Shown here: positions 11,886 to 24,454 of the stretch, in pieces
Position numbering within the stretch: position 1 is the stretch's first letter
Layout of the letters: each line of letters starts with the position of its first letter
Source of the DNA: Tolypeutes matacus
Lineage: Eukaryota > Chordata > Mammalia > Cingulata > Chlamyphoridae
Assembly: GCA_026826555.1 (NCBI GenBank)
Contig: JAKSZT010053928.1
Location: 38,423,709-38,487,708 of the forward strand
DNA length: 64,000 bases
Direction: 5' to 3'
The notes under the pieces: model-generated
The model's database searches: none
Seen by the model: the letters and a program-made list of their open reading frames with translations, nothing else
Told to the model about the DNA's origin: nothing
Program-made: the position numbers and the translations under genes

Positions 11886-13139
11886 GATGGATATTTATAA
11901 GAATGATTTATTCAATCATTGTATAAAATGCAAGCAGGACCTCCACACAACATCAGAGTGTGCTTCTATGAAGAAGTTGAGATTGAGATTGGTCCTGAAT
12001 GGAGCCTAGAATATCAAGAGACCTAGGGAAGAGTAAGGGAAGAGGGGATGTTGGCTGTATGCTAGGGAATGCAGGAGAAAGGGATGTATCATGGAGAGGC
12101 CAGCTGAACTAGATTAAGGAGACATAATTGAAGAATTCACCTATTTACCTCTCTTTCCCCCTTCTAAAATTACAGTGGCTAACTAAAAATTGCACCTTGA
12201 AGAATTATTTGAAATAAGGTTGAATGTTTAAGTTTGGGTCTGGTCATATCCCTTTTCTTATAAAAAATAAGCTGTAATGCCCTAACTTGTAATATAAATG
12301 AGAAATAAGAGGAAAGTAATTTATAATAAAAATCAATTAAACATACAAATGCTTTAGGTGTAGCTAGAGTTTGTAGAAATAGTCAGATGTTTCTAACCAT
12401 ATAAAGAATCATTGGGAATGAGATAAATAAAACTACAAACTGATGCAGCTATGCTGTGCCAGCAAGTTTCATACAAGTGGAGTAACTACTCATGAAATAC
12501 AGAAAACGAAATAAAGTACGATTATATGACTCAAAAATGCATTCCTTAAAGATCATGTAGAAAATGTCTTGCCTTTAAATATAAATTGGAAATTTTTCTG
12601 GGCTTAGATAATTATAAATACGTTTTTTCACCAATATAGTTGTCTGGTGGTATATCTAACATTCATGAAAAATATGGGACACTTTTGTTTTCTCTACATT
12701 GCAAGATGTTTACCATCCTTTATCCCCTAGAACTCTGATTGTCAGTAGTATCCCTGGTGGCTGTGAAACCCAAAAATGATCTTACAAATTTTCCTAATGC
12801 CCCCAGTGGAGTGAAAACCCTCCGTTGACAGCCACATCAGAATTGCTTGCTAGACAAAATGAAATGAAATTCTAACTTCTAAAGCAGCTTCTCTTTTTGA
12901 CAGCCTTTCTCTCATAGTGATTCTGTAGTTTCTCCAGCTACTCAGCTTCAAGCTTCAACCATTCTTCTTTGATCCTCAGATACAGTCAGATTGCTACTTT
13001 TCTTTTTTTTTTTTATATATTTGAGAGTGCTGCCCTTTGGGTTTCAGTTTTTCTTTTCTTTTCTTTTTCTTTCTAAACTCTTCTGTTCTCTTCTCTCTTC
13101 TCTTCTTTTCACAGCCTGTTCAAGTACCTAACAACTATT
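11886..13139. other. Unique intron and pyrimidine-rich tract
   Basis: No gene or family recognised. Bases about 12990-13110 are strongly T/C-rich (TTTTCTTTTC-type low complexity). Confidence 0.5.
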
Positions 13140-15250
13140 TTTTGCAATTGTTTTTTTTTTTTTAAGTTTAATTATAGATGTAGGTTTACAGAAAAATCAT
13201 GTAGAAAGTACAAAATTCTCATATAACCCTCTCTCACTCACAGTTTTCACTATTATTAACATATTGTATTTAGTGTAGTATCTATTTATTAATTGGTACA
13301 ATTAATAAAACATTATAATTACAATTATATTAGCTATAGTTCATAGTTTACATTAGGGTTCAGTCTTTGTATTGTGTGATCTTGTCCCCTGCCTCCCCCG
13401 GTAACTTATATATAACCTAGAATCCCCCATTTTATCCACTTTCAAATGCACAATTCAGTGGTATTGATTACATTCACAAAGTTGTGCCTCCATCATCATC
13501 AACCATTGCCAACACGTTTCCATCACCCCAGATAGAAACTCTGCACCAATTAAAGATTAACTCCCCATTTCCTGACCCCATCCCAACCCCTAACAACCTG
13601 TGTTTTAGTTTCTGACTCTATGGATTTGCTTATTATAATTATTCCATATCAGTGAGATCATACAATTTTTGTCCCTTAGTGTTTGCTTTTCTGTGTATAA
13701 GTTATTTACATCATGAATTAAATTTATTCCCAGATATTTGATTCCTTTAGGTGCTATTTTAAATGGAGTTTTGTGTTTTTTTTCCTTCTTCTTGATTTCC
13801 TCTTTGGAAAGTTCATTACTAATGTATAGAATCACCACTGATTTTTGTATGTTGATCTTGTATTCCACCACTTTCCTGAATTCATTTATTAGCTTTAGTA
13901 ACTTTTTTTGTGGATTTTTCACTATATATATATATTTTGTGTGTGTGTATGTGAATATATATATATATTTATATATATAGGATATATATATATATTTTTT
14001 TGTATATATATATAGGATTATGTCATCTGCAAATAGAGAAAGTTTTACTTTTTTCTTTCCAATTTGGATGCCTTTTATTTCTTTTTCTTGCCTAATTGCT
14101 CTGCTAGAACTTCAGGTAAAATGTTGAATAACAATGGTGATAGTGGGCATCCTTATCTTATTCCTGATCTTAGGGGGGTTGCTTTCAATCTTTCACCTTT
14201 GAGTATGATGTTAGTGGTGGGTTTTTACTATTTAATAATAGCCCTTCATGTTGAGGAAGTTTCCATCTTTCCCTAGTTTTCTAAGCGTTTATCAAGATGG
14301 GATGGATATTGTCAAATGCTTTCTCTGCTTCAAATGAGATGATCATATTTTTTCCGTATGTTCTATTAAAGTGATGTATAACATTAATTGATTTTCTTAT
14401 GTTGCAAACCTGGGATAAATACCACTTGATAAAATTTGTAATTCTTTTGATATGCTCTTGTATTTGAGTTGCTCGTATTTTGTTAAGGATGTTTGCATCT
14501 ATATTTATGAGGGATATAATTTTGTAATTCTGTTTTCTTGTGATATCTTTTTTTGGCTTTGGAATTAGAATGCTGTTGCCCTCATAAAATGATTTGGGAA
14601 GGGGTCTCTCCTCTTCAATTTTTGGAAGATTTTAAATAGTATTAGTGTTCATTGTTCCTGGAATGTTTGGTAAAATTCTCCAGTGAAGCCATCTCATCCA
14701 TGGCTTTTTTGGGGGGAGGGAGAGGTTGATGACTGATTCAATCACTTGACTTATTACTGGAGTATTGAGATATTCTATTTAATCTTAAGTCAGAGTGAGT
14801 AGTTTGTGTGCTTCTAGGAACTTGGCCATTTTATCCAGGTTATCTAATTTCCTGTTAAACAATTGTTCATAGTATCCTCTTATGATCCTTTATATTTCTG
14901 TGGGGTCAGTATTAATGTCCTGCCTTTCATTTCTGATTTTAGTTATTTGTGTACTCCTTCTTTTTTTCTTTGTTAGTCTAGCTAAAGGTTTGTTGATTTT
15001 ATTATTTTCAAAGAACCAACTTCTAGTTTTTTTTAAAATTTCTCTATTGTTTTTCTCTTTAATTCTGTATTTCATCTATTTTAGCTCTAACTTTATTTAC
15101 TTTCTTCGGCTCACTTTGGTTTAGTTTGCTCTTCTAGTTCCTCCAAGTATGAAGTTAGGTGTCTGATTTGAGTGCTTTCTTCTTTTTTAATGCAGGCATT
15201 TAGACCTGTAAATTTCCCTCTGAGAATTTCCATAAAATTTGGTATTTTTT
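13140..15250 (-). mobile_element. L1 fragment, antisense, internally deleted
   Basis: On the minus strand: from about 15250, the linker between endonuclease and RT ([10 protein letters not shown] wording at about 14960), RT wording around 14100-14300, the post-RT segment [24 protein letters not shown] (13700-13900), then an abrupt join at about 13690 to an L1 3' UTR that ends in an A tail (T run at about 13150). The C-terminal third of ORF2 is missing at that join. Many stops and frameshifts. A TA microsatellite (13923-14016) expanded inside it. Confidence 0.85.
13923..14016. repeat. (TA)n/(TG)n microsatellite
   Basis: Alternating TATA and GTGT tracts inside the antisense L1. Confidence 0.9.
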
Positions 15251-16689
15251 CTCATTTTTATCATTCTCATGATATTTGCTAATCTTCCTTATGCCATCAT
15301 CTTGATGTCTGCCTTAACAACTTCTTGCCTGAGCTATTGCAATAACTTCTTAACTTCTTTTCACTCTGTATCTCTAATCTCCAAACTATCAAGATTTTTT
15401 CTATTAGGTTCTGCTGTGGCACCCCTACTCAACCACTTTCATGGGCTTCTCACTTTTGCTGAAATAAACACACAATTTATTCTGACATAGTCATTTTGGC
15501 TCATTTTCATTCACCAAAACCTTGTCACAGCATCATTAGTCCCAGCTTATAGATAAAGAAACTTAGGGTCAATATTATTTTTTAAAGCATAAGTCCTGTC
15601 AGATGCAGAGCTATGAGACTCAAATTTAGGTCTCCTGATTCAAGTCTAGTGCTGTTTCTAATACAAGAAGGAGCCTTCCCTGTCATAAGCCTACATTTCC
15701 ATTTTATCCTCATTGTCCCTTACTTCAGTCAAGTGCAACACACTTCAGATGAACTATTTACCTTTTATCTGATTATACCATACTAATTCCTCTTTGCCTT
15801 GCTGTTCCTTCTTCCTTGACTGATTTCCATTTTCATCAACTACTTTTTGAAATATCCCCTATCCTGCAAGACCTACATTAAATTTACCTTACAATGATTT
15901 GGGATTTTCCCTCCTCGATTCCCTTTGTTTTGTTTCCCAATATTATAGAATGTATTTTGTTGTTTATAATAATCATCTGTGAACATAGCTTACTTCTTCA
16001 TTAATTTGGGATCATATTTTATCCATATATACATTACTCACAACACATAGTAACATGCTTTACACCTAGAACATTTCAACAAGTAATAGTAGAATATGTG
16101 AGTGAATAAAATAGTGATCATTTACATACAAAAGACATCTGCCACTGCAATAAAAAACATTTTCAGTAAAAGCAGGCAAATGTTTATACAAAATGACCAT
16201 AGCCATAAGGATATTGTATAATTTAAATATTTCTTCAAATAAATATTTAAAGAAAATATTTTTAAAAATAAAGAACTGAATTTAAAAGGGAAGAAAATGC
16301 ATAAATAAAACTGTAAAATATAGCCAATCATCTTAGACATTTTATGTATATGTATATATAGATACATATATATATTTATACACATAGATGTACAGACATG
16401 AAAGCAAATGGAAGCAAAACAAACAAAACAACAGTGTGGATCACCTAAGTTCAAAACCTATACTGGTATAAGTGAAAGAATTAAAAAAAAAAAAAAAATT
16501 AGTTTTTGCGATGTTTTAGATTCTCAAAGATAGCCCCTCACATCTGACTCTTGAAGCATTAGTGTCTTTAAAAATAATAATCAATAGTCTAAATAAATAA
16601 AACTTTCTAGTATTTAATTTACAAACCTTACCTTGTGTAATTCTCACAACAATTTCATGAGAAAAGTACCATTAACACAGCTTATTTCT
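15251..16689. other. Intron with a MIR fragment (about 15530-15665)
   Basis: 15530-15665 resembles a + strand MIR (ATAGATAAAGAAACTTAGGG, then GGTCTCCTGATTCAAGTC). The remainder is unique AT-rich sequence with a TATA patch near 16350 and an A run near 16484. Confidence 0.5.
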
Positions 16690-18415
16690 TTTTTTCTTTA
16701 TTTTTAACAAAGTTTTAACTTACATAAAAGTGACATTGAAAATATAAGGGATTCCCATATACCCCACCCCCTCCTCCTCTCACATTTTCCCCTCTTAATA
16801 ACAGCTTTCATTAGGGTGGTACATTTGTTACAATTGAACAAATATTGAAGCATTGCTACTAACCATGGTCTATAGTTAACATTATGGTTTACACTTTGCA
16901 CTGTATAATTTTATAGGTTTTGACAAAATATAATGGCCTGTATCCATCATTGTAATATCATGTAGAGCAATTCCAGTGTCACAAAAAGGCCTCATGTTAC
17001 ACGTATTTTTCCCTCTCCGTCACCTCAGAACCTCTGGTAACCATTGTCTTTATATCAGTGTTACAGGTTCTTCCATTACTTGAATAATAATAAGTCTCCT
17101 TTGGTTCATGGTTGCTTTTCCCCCATATATTTGTTCATTCCTCAACCTTGAGGATTTGGGGATGGTGATGCCCACTTTGCTTCAGATTGAGAGGGGGTTT
17201 AGATCCCATGGGGCAGATGGATAGAACTGTCTTGCTTGCAGTTGTAGATACTCTTTGTATTTTTGTGGGATGGGGTTATACATCATCACCATTATTGGTT
17301 GTCCTGGGTGAGTCCCATGAACTTGAGAGCAGGTGTTGCAACACTGCTGAAATTCAGGGCTTAACCAGCATATGAACAGATGAAAGATTTAAGTCTCCAG
17401 GACATTTACTTAATGGGTATAGTGCTAATTATAAGTTCAAATAAAAAGGACAGAAGAACTATTTGTAGGAAAATTACAAATGAGTCTAACTCTGTTTCAT
17501 TGGGGAGATAGGTTAACATATATTCCAAGGTAAGGCCCACCAATGGGGTGCCAATTTCCTAGGGTTGTCTGCCATGCCTATAGTGTACAGATGTCTCTAG
17601 AGTCCTCACGAGTACCCCGTTTTTGAGACACTGTTCACCATGGCAGTGAGTGAAATTCTCCTGAGATGTGCATAAGCATAACCTCTGGAATGACCTCCCA
17701 ACTCACTTTGAAATCTCTTAGCCATAAAAACTCATTTGTTTTTAATATTTCCCCCTTTTTGTCAAAATCTTTTTTTCCAAATGCTTTGCTAGTTGGTGCT
17801 TGGTAATAATCCCTCGGTACCAGGGAGGCCCATCCCCAGGAGTCATGTCCCAAGCCTGGGGGACATGAGCTTATTTGTTGAGTTTGACTTAGAGAGAGGC
17901 CACCTTTGAGTAACAAAGAGGTTGTCAGGAGGTAACTCTTAGGCAATATATATTACTAGGCTAAGTTTTAATTTTATTAGTATAAGTTTCATAAATACAT
18001 GCATTAATATCAAGGGCCTGGTATATTGGTTGTCCTCTTTCTCTAGGCACTGCCTATATATTCTAGAGATTCTTGCTACTCTATTAGAGAATGTAGCAGG
18101 ACTCCCCAGGTTGGGAATTTAATATTTTGTTGCTTATTGTGTGGGTCTCCATCCACTAAGGTAACACCCCATGAACACATTCTTATTCCATAGAGACATG
18201 CCCCAGGTGCATCCTTCCCCACACATCCCCCCACCACTGACATCCTGCACCAGTGATCTTCCCCTGCCATAGTTATAACTTTTCTGTATTCCCAAATCTC
18301 CCCAAAAACAAAGCCAAAAAATTTTATTGCACTGTCCCTTTCATCACTATAAGATCTGTTATCTTTTATGTAATGTACAATTTCTTCTGTATGTTACCCC
18401 AGTGTTTTTTTAATT
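16690..18415 (-). mobile_element. Lineage-type L1-like 3' repeat, long copy
   Basis: Minus-strand element. Its 3' end lies at about 16690 (A-rich tail, AATAAAG, then TTATATTTTCAATG and a G-rich stretch). Three blocks follow: A (16700-17050), B (17055-17970) and C (17975-18270). Block A reappears at 18425 and elsewhere, B at 41520-42740, C at 18784. No ORF longer than about 100 codons. Most likely a long L1/half-L1 3' UTR of this lineage. The family is not certain. Confidence 0.6.
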
Positions 18416-18419
18416 TTAT

Positions 18420-19320
18420 TTTATTTTTATTTTCAAAGAAGCTTTATGCTACAGAAAAGCCACATTGATGATATACACCCTACCCCCTCCTCTTCTCACA
18501 TTTTCCCCAATTAATAACAGCTTACATGAGTATGGTACATTTGTTACAATTGATGAACAAATAAATATTGAAGCACTGCTGTTAACCATGGTCAATGGTT
18601 TACATTATGGTTACACTTTGCACCGTACAATTTTATAGGTTTTCACAAGATGTATAATGGCCTATGTTCATCATTACTAAATCATGCAGAACAATTCCAA
18701 TGCCCCCAAAATGTACTATGTTCCACCTATTCTTCCCTCCCCCTCCCCTCGGAAACTATGATAACCGCTTAGTTTCAATTTTTGAAGAATAACATTCATA
18801 GTTATATGCAATAATATTGAAGACTTGACATACTGATCTGTTTCCCTTTATTTGGTACTATCTATGTACTCAAGAGATCCTTGACCCTCTGTTTTAGAAC
18901 ATAGCAGGACTCCCCAGGATAGGATTTTAATATTTTCTTGTTTATTGTGTGGTTCTTCACCTACTGAGATAACAACCTATGGCAAGATGAACACATTCAT
19001 ATTCCATATACAAATGCCCCAGGTGCACCCTTCCCCACATATCCTCCTACCACTGACACCCTTCACCAATATCCCTTCCTTGCCATATTTGTCAAAAGAA
19101 CATTCCTACAATTGTAGTTTCAATCACAGACCTACAAATCCCCAGAGTTCACCTATCCCTTCCTCCAGCCCTCACCCCAGTTCCATGGAAAGTCCAACCC
19201 AACTCCCCCCGCACTGCTCACTCTCACATTACAACATCATAGGTCCCACTTACATCCCTGCACCCCCATTTCTCCAATCCACTGCCAAACCACTCCCTTC
19301 TACCTTATCATAGGCTCTGC
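18420..19320 (-). mobile_element. Second copy of the same repeat, lacking block B
   Basis: Same orientation, directly behind the first copy. Block A' (18425-18775, CACATTTTCCCC then TTAATAACAGCTTA) joins straight to block C' (18784-19080, AGCAGGACTCCCCAGG, then TGCCCCAGGTGCA), so the roughly 0.9-kb block B is absent. The remainder to 19320 is C-rich and non-coding. Confidence 0.6.
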
Positions 19321-20086
19321 CCAGATTGAGCATGGCTCACCATACTCTACTCTCTTTCTCTCTCCTTAAAACTTATCTTCCAGACTCTGTCTCTGTGAGT
19401 CTGCTCAATATGCTTTCTGATGTCCCAGCTGAGGCTCAGCCAGCCTAATTTAATTGCTCAAAGCTACATAGCTAAAACACAATGTAGCAAGCCTTCTAAT
19501 CCATGATGCTTAGGCTTTAAAGCTTTGTTCCTTATAGGAAATTGTCCTGCAGATAATTTACACTAAGATACATGTGCACTAAAAACAGTGTAACAATAAA
19601 ATTTGTAGTGTTGTTTGTAACAGCAAAAGTCTGGAAACAAAGTGTTCATTATAAAGAAGTAGTCAAATAAATCATGGTATTTCTGTATAGTGAGATATCA
19701 CGCAGCTATAAAAATGAGACATTGATTTGTATTATTCTCCAAAATACATTTTAATTTAAAATAGATTAAAAGAGCCTATATAGAGTTCTGCAATTTTACC
19801 ATATGAATGTATTTTTAATTAAAAAATGAATTTAGAAATATAGTTTTAAACATCCTGTGTTTTTATCCACTATCCTACACTATTTATCTCAGTTAAGTAT
19901 CAGTTAGAGAATATCTACTCTGTGCTGGGGAATTTACTTACATTAGTTGCTAACAGACACAGTAACCTTGCAAAGGAGGTTGTGTAATTGAGTATTACCA
20001 CTGAAAAGTGTGTGGATCGCCTAGGGTCAAAGCTGGGTCCCTTGCATTAGTCTGACTCCAAAGCTAGAGTTTTTTTTCTACTACAT
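19321..20086. other. Intron with MIR remnants
   Basis: 19420-19530 (GCTGAGGCTCAGCC, CTACATAGCTAAAAC) and 19885-20060 (CTCTGTGCTGGGGAATTTAC, AGCTGGGTCCCTTGCATTAG) resemble + strand MIR cores. No gene. Confidence 0.5.
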
Positions 20087-20295
20087 CAGTAGCTCTTGGT
20101 CTGAGGTGATTCTGCCTGCCAGAGATAATTTTGATTGTCACAGCTTTGGGGTGAGGGTGGGGTTGCTACTGGCATTTAGTGTGTAGAACCCAGAGATGCT
20201 GGGTTGGTAAACATCCTACAATACACAGGGCAGGCCTCCACAATAAGGCGTTATTTGTCTCCAAATATCAATAGTGCTAAGGTTGAAAAAGCTGC
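20087..20295 (+). mobile_element. MER20 (hAT-Charlie non-autonomous DNA element)
   Basis: Follows the MER20 plan: CAGTAGCTCTTGGT start, GATTCTGCCTGCCAGAGATA, TTGCTACTGGCATTTAGTG, AAACATCCTACAATACACAG, AATAGTGCTAAGGTTGA end. An ancient shared mammalian element. Confidence 0.8.
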
Positions 20296-20450
20296 AGAAT
20301 AGCAAAAAATCTCCTCTTGATCCTCAGAGGCCTGTCACTGTTATGAAGCTCGATGTTGTGACTGTAGACCTGTCAACACACATTTTGGTTAAAATAGATA
20401 TCCTTAAAAAATATGTAAGTAAAAGTTAGTGCCTGGTGTTGATAAAAGCT

Positions 20451-20541
20451 GAACGAGTATAGCTCAGTGGTTGAGCGCATGCTTGGCATGTACGGGGTCC
20501 CAGGTTCATTCACCGGCACCTCCTTTAAAAAAAAAAAAAAA
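20451..20541 (+). mobile_element. Short tRNA-derived SINE
   Basis: tRNA-like head with A box (TAGCTCAGTGGTTGAGCG) and B box (AGGTTCATTCACC), no anticodon-stem folding requirement kept, followed directly by an A14 tail. A second copy lies on the minus strand at 42985-43080. Confidence 0.8.
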
Positions 20542-20704
20542 CTGCTGGTATGAGATTTTCTTGGCAAGAGGGTGGCAGAGAAAGGAGGGAAGATTATATA
20601 CTTCTTTTCTGTTTGTTTTCTTTCAAATGCAATTTGATGAAAAAGAGTCAGGATTTGCTTCTCTTTTTTTATACTTCTATGTCCCAATTTTAACTCACTC
20701 GCTC

Positions 20705-21065
20705 AAGAATTTATCAGGTGACTGTTATGAGCCAGGCACTGTGTAGGTGCTGGGGACACCGCAGTGCATAAATCAGGTAAAAATTGCCTGCCTTCAAAGA
20801 GCTGATACTGCTGGATATTGCTGATACTGTCAACAGAATATAAACAAATAAACAAGTGAAATGAAGTATGTCAAATGGTGAAAGGTACTAGGGGAGAAAA
20901 TCCAATTAGGGCATAAGAATAGGGAGTGCAGAGTTGGGTTGGGAGGAAGAAGTCAGAAAAATTGCAATCTTAAGTAGAGAGGTCATGGCAGGTGTCACTG
21001 AGAAGTGAGAGCTGAGCAAAAAACTGATAGGAGTGAGGTAGTGAGCAATTCAGGGGAGAAGGACA
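20705..21065 (+). mobile_element. L2 LINE 3' fragment
   Basis: Reads GAGCCAGGCACTGTGTAGGT, GCCTGCCTTCAAAGAGCTGA, AAGTAGAGAGGTCATGGCAG, as in the 3' half of L2. Old and heavily mutated. Confidence 0.7.
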
Positions 21066-24000
21066 CATGAGGAAGAGAGAACAGAAAATACAAATATACT
21101 TTTTGCACATATTTCCAAAACATTTTGCTTTTAGAAGGTGAGTACAATCTTTTGTTTTATTTTTTTTAAGGCCACAGATATATACTTTACTTTCCCCCTC
21201 TATAAAACTTTCACTGTGCTTAAAAAACACCTGATCCTTCATGTGCTTTCATTGCTGCCATTAAAGTTATCTATTGAAATAGAATATATAGTTTAATTAT
21301 GCATATAATATATTATCAATGAGCAAAAAGTAGTCATCTAAAATGACTTTACTCCTCTAAAGGAAAGCTTTCAATTTTCATGTTTATAAAATTCTTAATA
21401 AGGATGAAATTAGCTCTGTTCCATGCGTTTTGCTTTATTTCCAATTTATTATGCACAATGTTACTATTAGTGATTATACATTTCAATAAGAAATTTCTAG
21501 TAAATATGATTATTTCAAGCTGTTATGTTTAATGTTTATAGAAATAACAAACCATAAAACCAGTCACATGAAGAATATAACAATTTTGAAGAACTAGTTT
21601 ATTGTTTGAATTTCAAATGTTTTAAAATTACAAGCTTAAATTATTTATACATTTATAGAATTGTATTATACCATTTAAGCTTATCTAGCTTTAGAGAAAT
21701 CATTAGTTTATTTTTAATTGACATATTTTTGAGAGAATTATGTTTAGATACCAGTTTGGTGAGATTATATATTTATAAAATATTACTTACTAGAAAATAT
21801 TCACAGAGTATGGAATAGAATGCTAGACAATGAATGGGTCTTTTAATTAAGAATCTTTTAAATGGGTTAGAAAAATAATCCCGGTTGCTGCCTGTCTCAG
21901 GGATTGGGAAAGTGTTAATATTTTTAGACATATGAATGCAATTATTTTAGGAATCTGCATAATTATTATCTTAATTTTTATACCTGACTGAGGTGTACAG
22001 GCATGCCTTATTTAAGAGAATACAATTAATGAAAAGCCGAACAAATAACATTGTTTGAAAAGATTTAAACAATATATTATTTACTGTATTGACAACCACT
22101 CTTTAGCAAAAGATCCAGGGATTTCATTGTTACACTTGTATTATAATTCTATCTGAAATTTGGTATACATATGTGGTCCAGTTTACTTTAAATGTGCTAT
22201 AATTATGCTCTATATTTTAAGTGATTCTGCTTTTACAGCATACTTTACTAACGGGGACAAGTTACTTTTTAGTGCATACTGAGCAATGTCACTTAGTTCA
22301 AAGAACTTCAAATACATCCACCTAAATTTTCTAAGCCATCAGTCTTCTAATTGCCATAACACTATTCATTAAAGTAATAGTAATACATGAAATATATCTA
22401 GGCAATTTGCCCAGTACTAAGTATAGTACATAGTTGTCTCCTCTAAGTACCCAAATCACCATTAATAAAAACTAATAGCCCATCAAAATTTACATTAATA
22501 GTACTACAAGAATCTCCAAAGGACTATATATGATACTCTTCCAGCAATTTTTGTCACCTTAAATCGCCTTGTTCAATATGTTGCTCTTCTTAATGCTAAT
22601 CATCTACAGAATAGATAAATATAATTTAAAGTACAACATAGTACTATTTTTGTAACCAGATTATAATTAGTGATCAGAGAATGTATTACTTAACATTAAT
22701 GAAATAATTAAATCATCTCAATTTCACCATACTTAAAAACATTAAAAAGTCATTGTTTCCCCTTTCTAAACTGCTAAAGCTTGACTTTTCCTGGAATCAA
22801 TTTCAGGGGAAAAATGGATGTTGTTCAATATCTATGGTATTTACAAAAGAATAGATTTTAAAATTTATAATTTATTTGAGTAAGGAGATGATTTTTTTTG
22901 TAATTTCTTTCATTAAAAAAAGAAATACTAAAATGTTTACAGTGAGAAAAGGCATATTTTAGATTCACAGTAGATTTTTGAGTTAATATAATTACTATAG
23001 CATTTTAATTAAATCTTGAGAGTAAATCAAGAGAACAAAAGGGAACAGAAGTCTGCTCACATCCTCTAGGTATTATCTCATGTTGGAAAAGAAAAACAAC
23101 TACAACATTTAGTGTTAGGCAGTGATCTGCAGAAAATTATTTATTTAAACTGAAGCTAAACAATCAAAGCTGAACCCTTTTCATTCTTTAGCAATATTGT
23201 TCAACCCTAACTAGACTAGGACAGATGGCATCTAATCACAGGAGGATTTTTTTCTGGCTGTATATACACTGATTTAGGTAAATTTTTTAAAATTCTGCTT
23301 GTACATCAATATATTGAAATTTCCTTTATTTCCCTTTTTATAGTCAGGATCAGCATAATCTCATATACTGTGAGATTGAAAAAATGAAAAATTGAAAAAA
23401 ATGTTCATTTCATTTTAATTCTGATTAATTTTCTTCCATATTTAAACTTTTTATAAACACTCAAGAAACGAGTCATATAGAAAAAAAGAAGCCATAAATC
23501 ATGTGTACTTTTTAAAAATGTGATACATTTAGGTTTTTAAATTATAGATGTATTGGTTCTATCTAGTTTGGGATACAGATATATCTAAGATGTACAGTAG
23601 TCAAAAGGCTTGTGATAAGATTAACTCTGCTGAATTGACTCCTAATTAAATTATGCATGAGAGAAAAAAGATTCTGTTATCTTAGAATAGAGATAATAGT
23701 ACTGTCTAAAAGAGGTGAGGAGATTTAGAAGGACAGTAGATGATTCAGAATCTTTAGCAGAGAATTCTAGTGACACAAATAATACCTATGGCATAGTGAG
23801 GACTGCTAAAATTGAAATTCGGAGGAAAATTTTTGGTCATATATGGATTTGACTTCATCATCTTGAATAGTACTTTTAATGGAGAAATAATGAAGACTTT
23901 TTTAAAAAATTGGAATATTTCTTATATTTCCATTGAACATACAGTAGTGTTTAATCAGTAAAATGAGTAAAATTTCAAAAATTTTAAACTATATTACATT

Positions 24001-24220
24001 TTTTGGAAATTGATCTGTATACAACTCTTGAAAAATATGTTTTTCTTTTTTGAATAACTAATATAACTTCAAATCATTGCCGTGCAAATAAAATCTAGGC
24101 ATTTCATGTATTTTCCCTCATAATATTTTGTCATCCAAAGTATAATGTGATGTATAATGACAAATATGACATTCCTAGATCATCTTACCACCCTTTCTTT
24201 TTAAAAAATAATTTTGTATC
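21066..24220. other. Unique AT-rich intron
   Basis: About 3.1 kb with no gene, no RNA gene and no repeat I can classify. Confidence 0.6.
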
Positions 24221-24235
24221 AAAAAGATGATCATT
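24221..24235 (+). repeat. Left target-site duplication of DAS SINE
   Basis: AAAAAGATGATCATT, repeated at 24440-24454 on the other side of the SINE. Confidence 0.9.
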
Positions 24236-24439
24236 GGGAAGCGGCTGTGGCTCAATCAGTAGGGCTCCCGTTTACTATATGGGAGGCCCCGGGTTCGGTT
24301 CCCGGGGCCTCCTGGTGAAGGCAAGCCCGCCTGCATGGCGTGGTTAGCTGACCCAGCGAGCACAAGCAGCAAGGGGGGGATAAATGAATAAATAAAATAA
24401 AAATCTTTAAATAAAAAATAAATAAATAAATTAAAAAAA
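24236..24439 (+). mobile_element. DAS-type tRNA-derived SINE
   Basis: Starts GGGAAGCGGCTGTGGCTCAA with an A box and a B box (GGGTTCGGTTCCC), then a short body (GAGCACAAGCAGC) and an AAATAAATCTTT-type tail ending in A's. A perfect 15-bp target-site duplication shows recent L1-driven insertion. The family is recognised as xenarthran DAS. Confidence 0.88.
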
Positions 24440-24454
24440 AAAAAGATGATCATT

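Noticed and set aside
20451..20541. A possible tRNA gene (A and B boxes present)
   Set aside because: No closed acceptor stem, and an A-tail directly follows. The same unit recurs at 42985, so it is a SINE.
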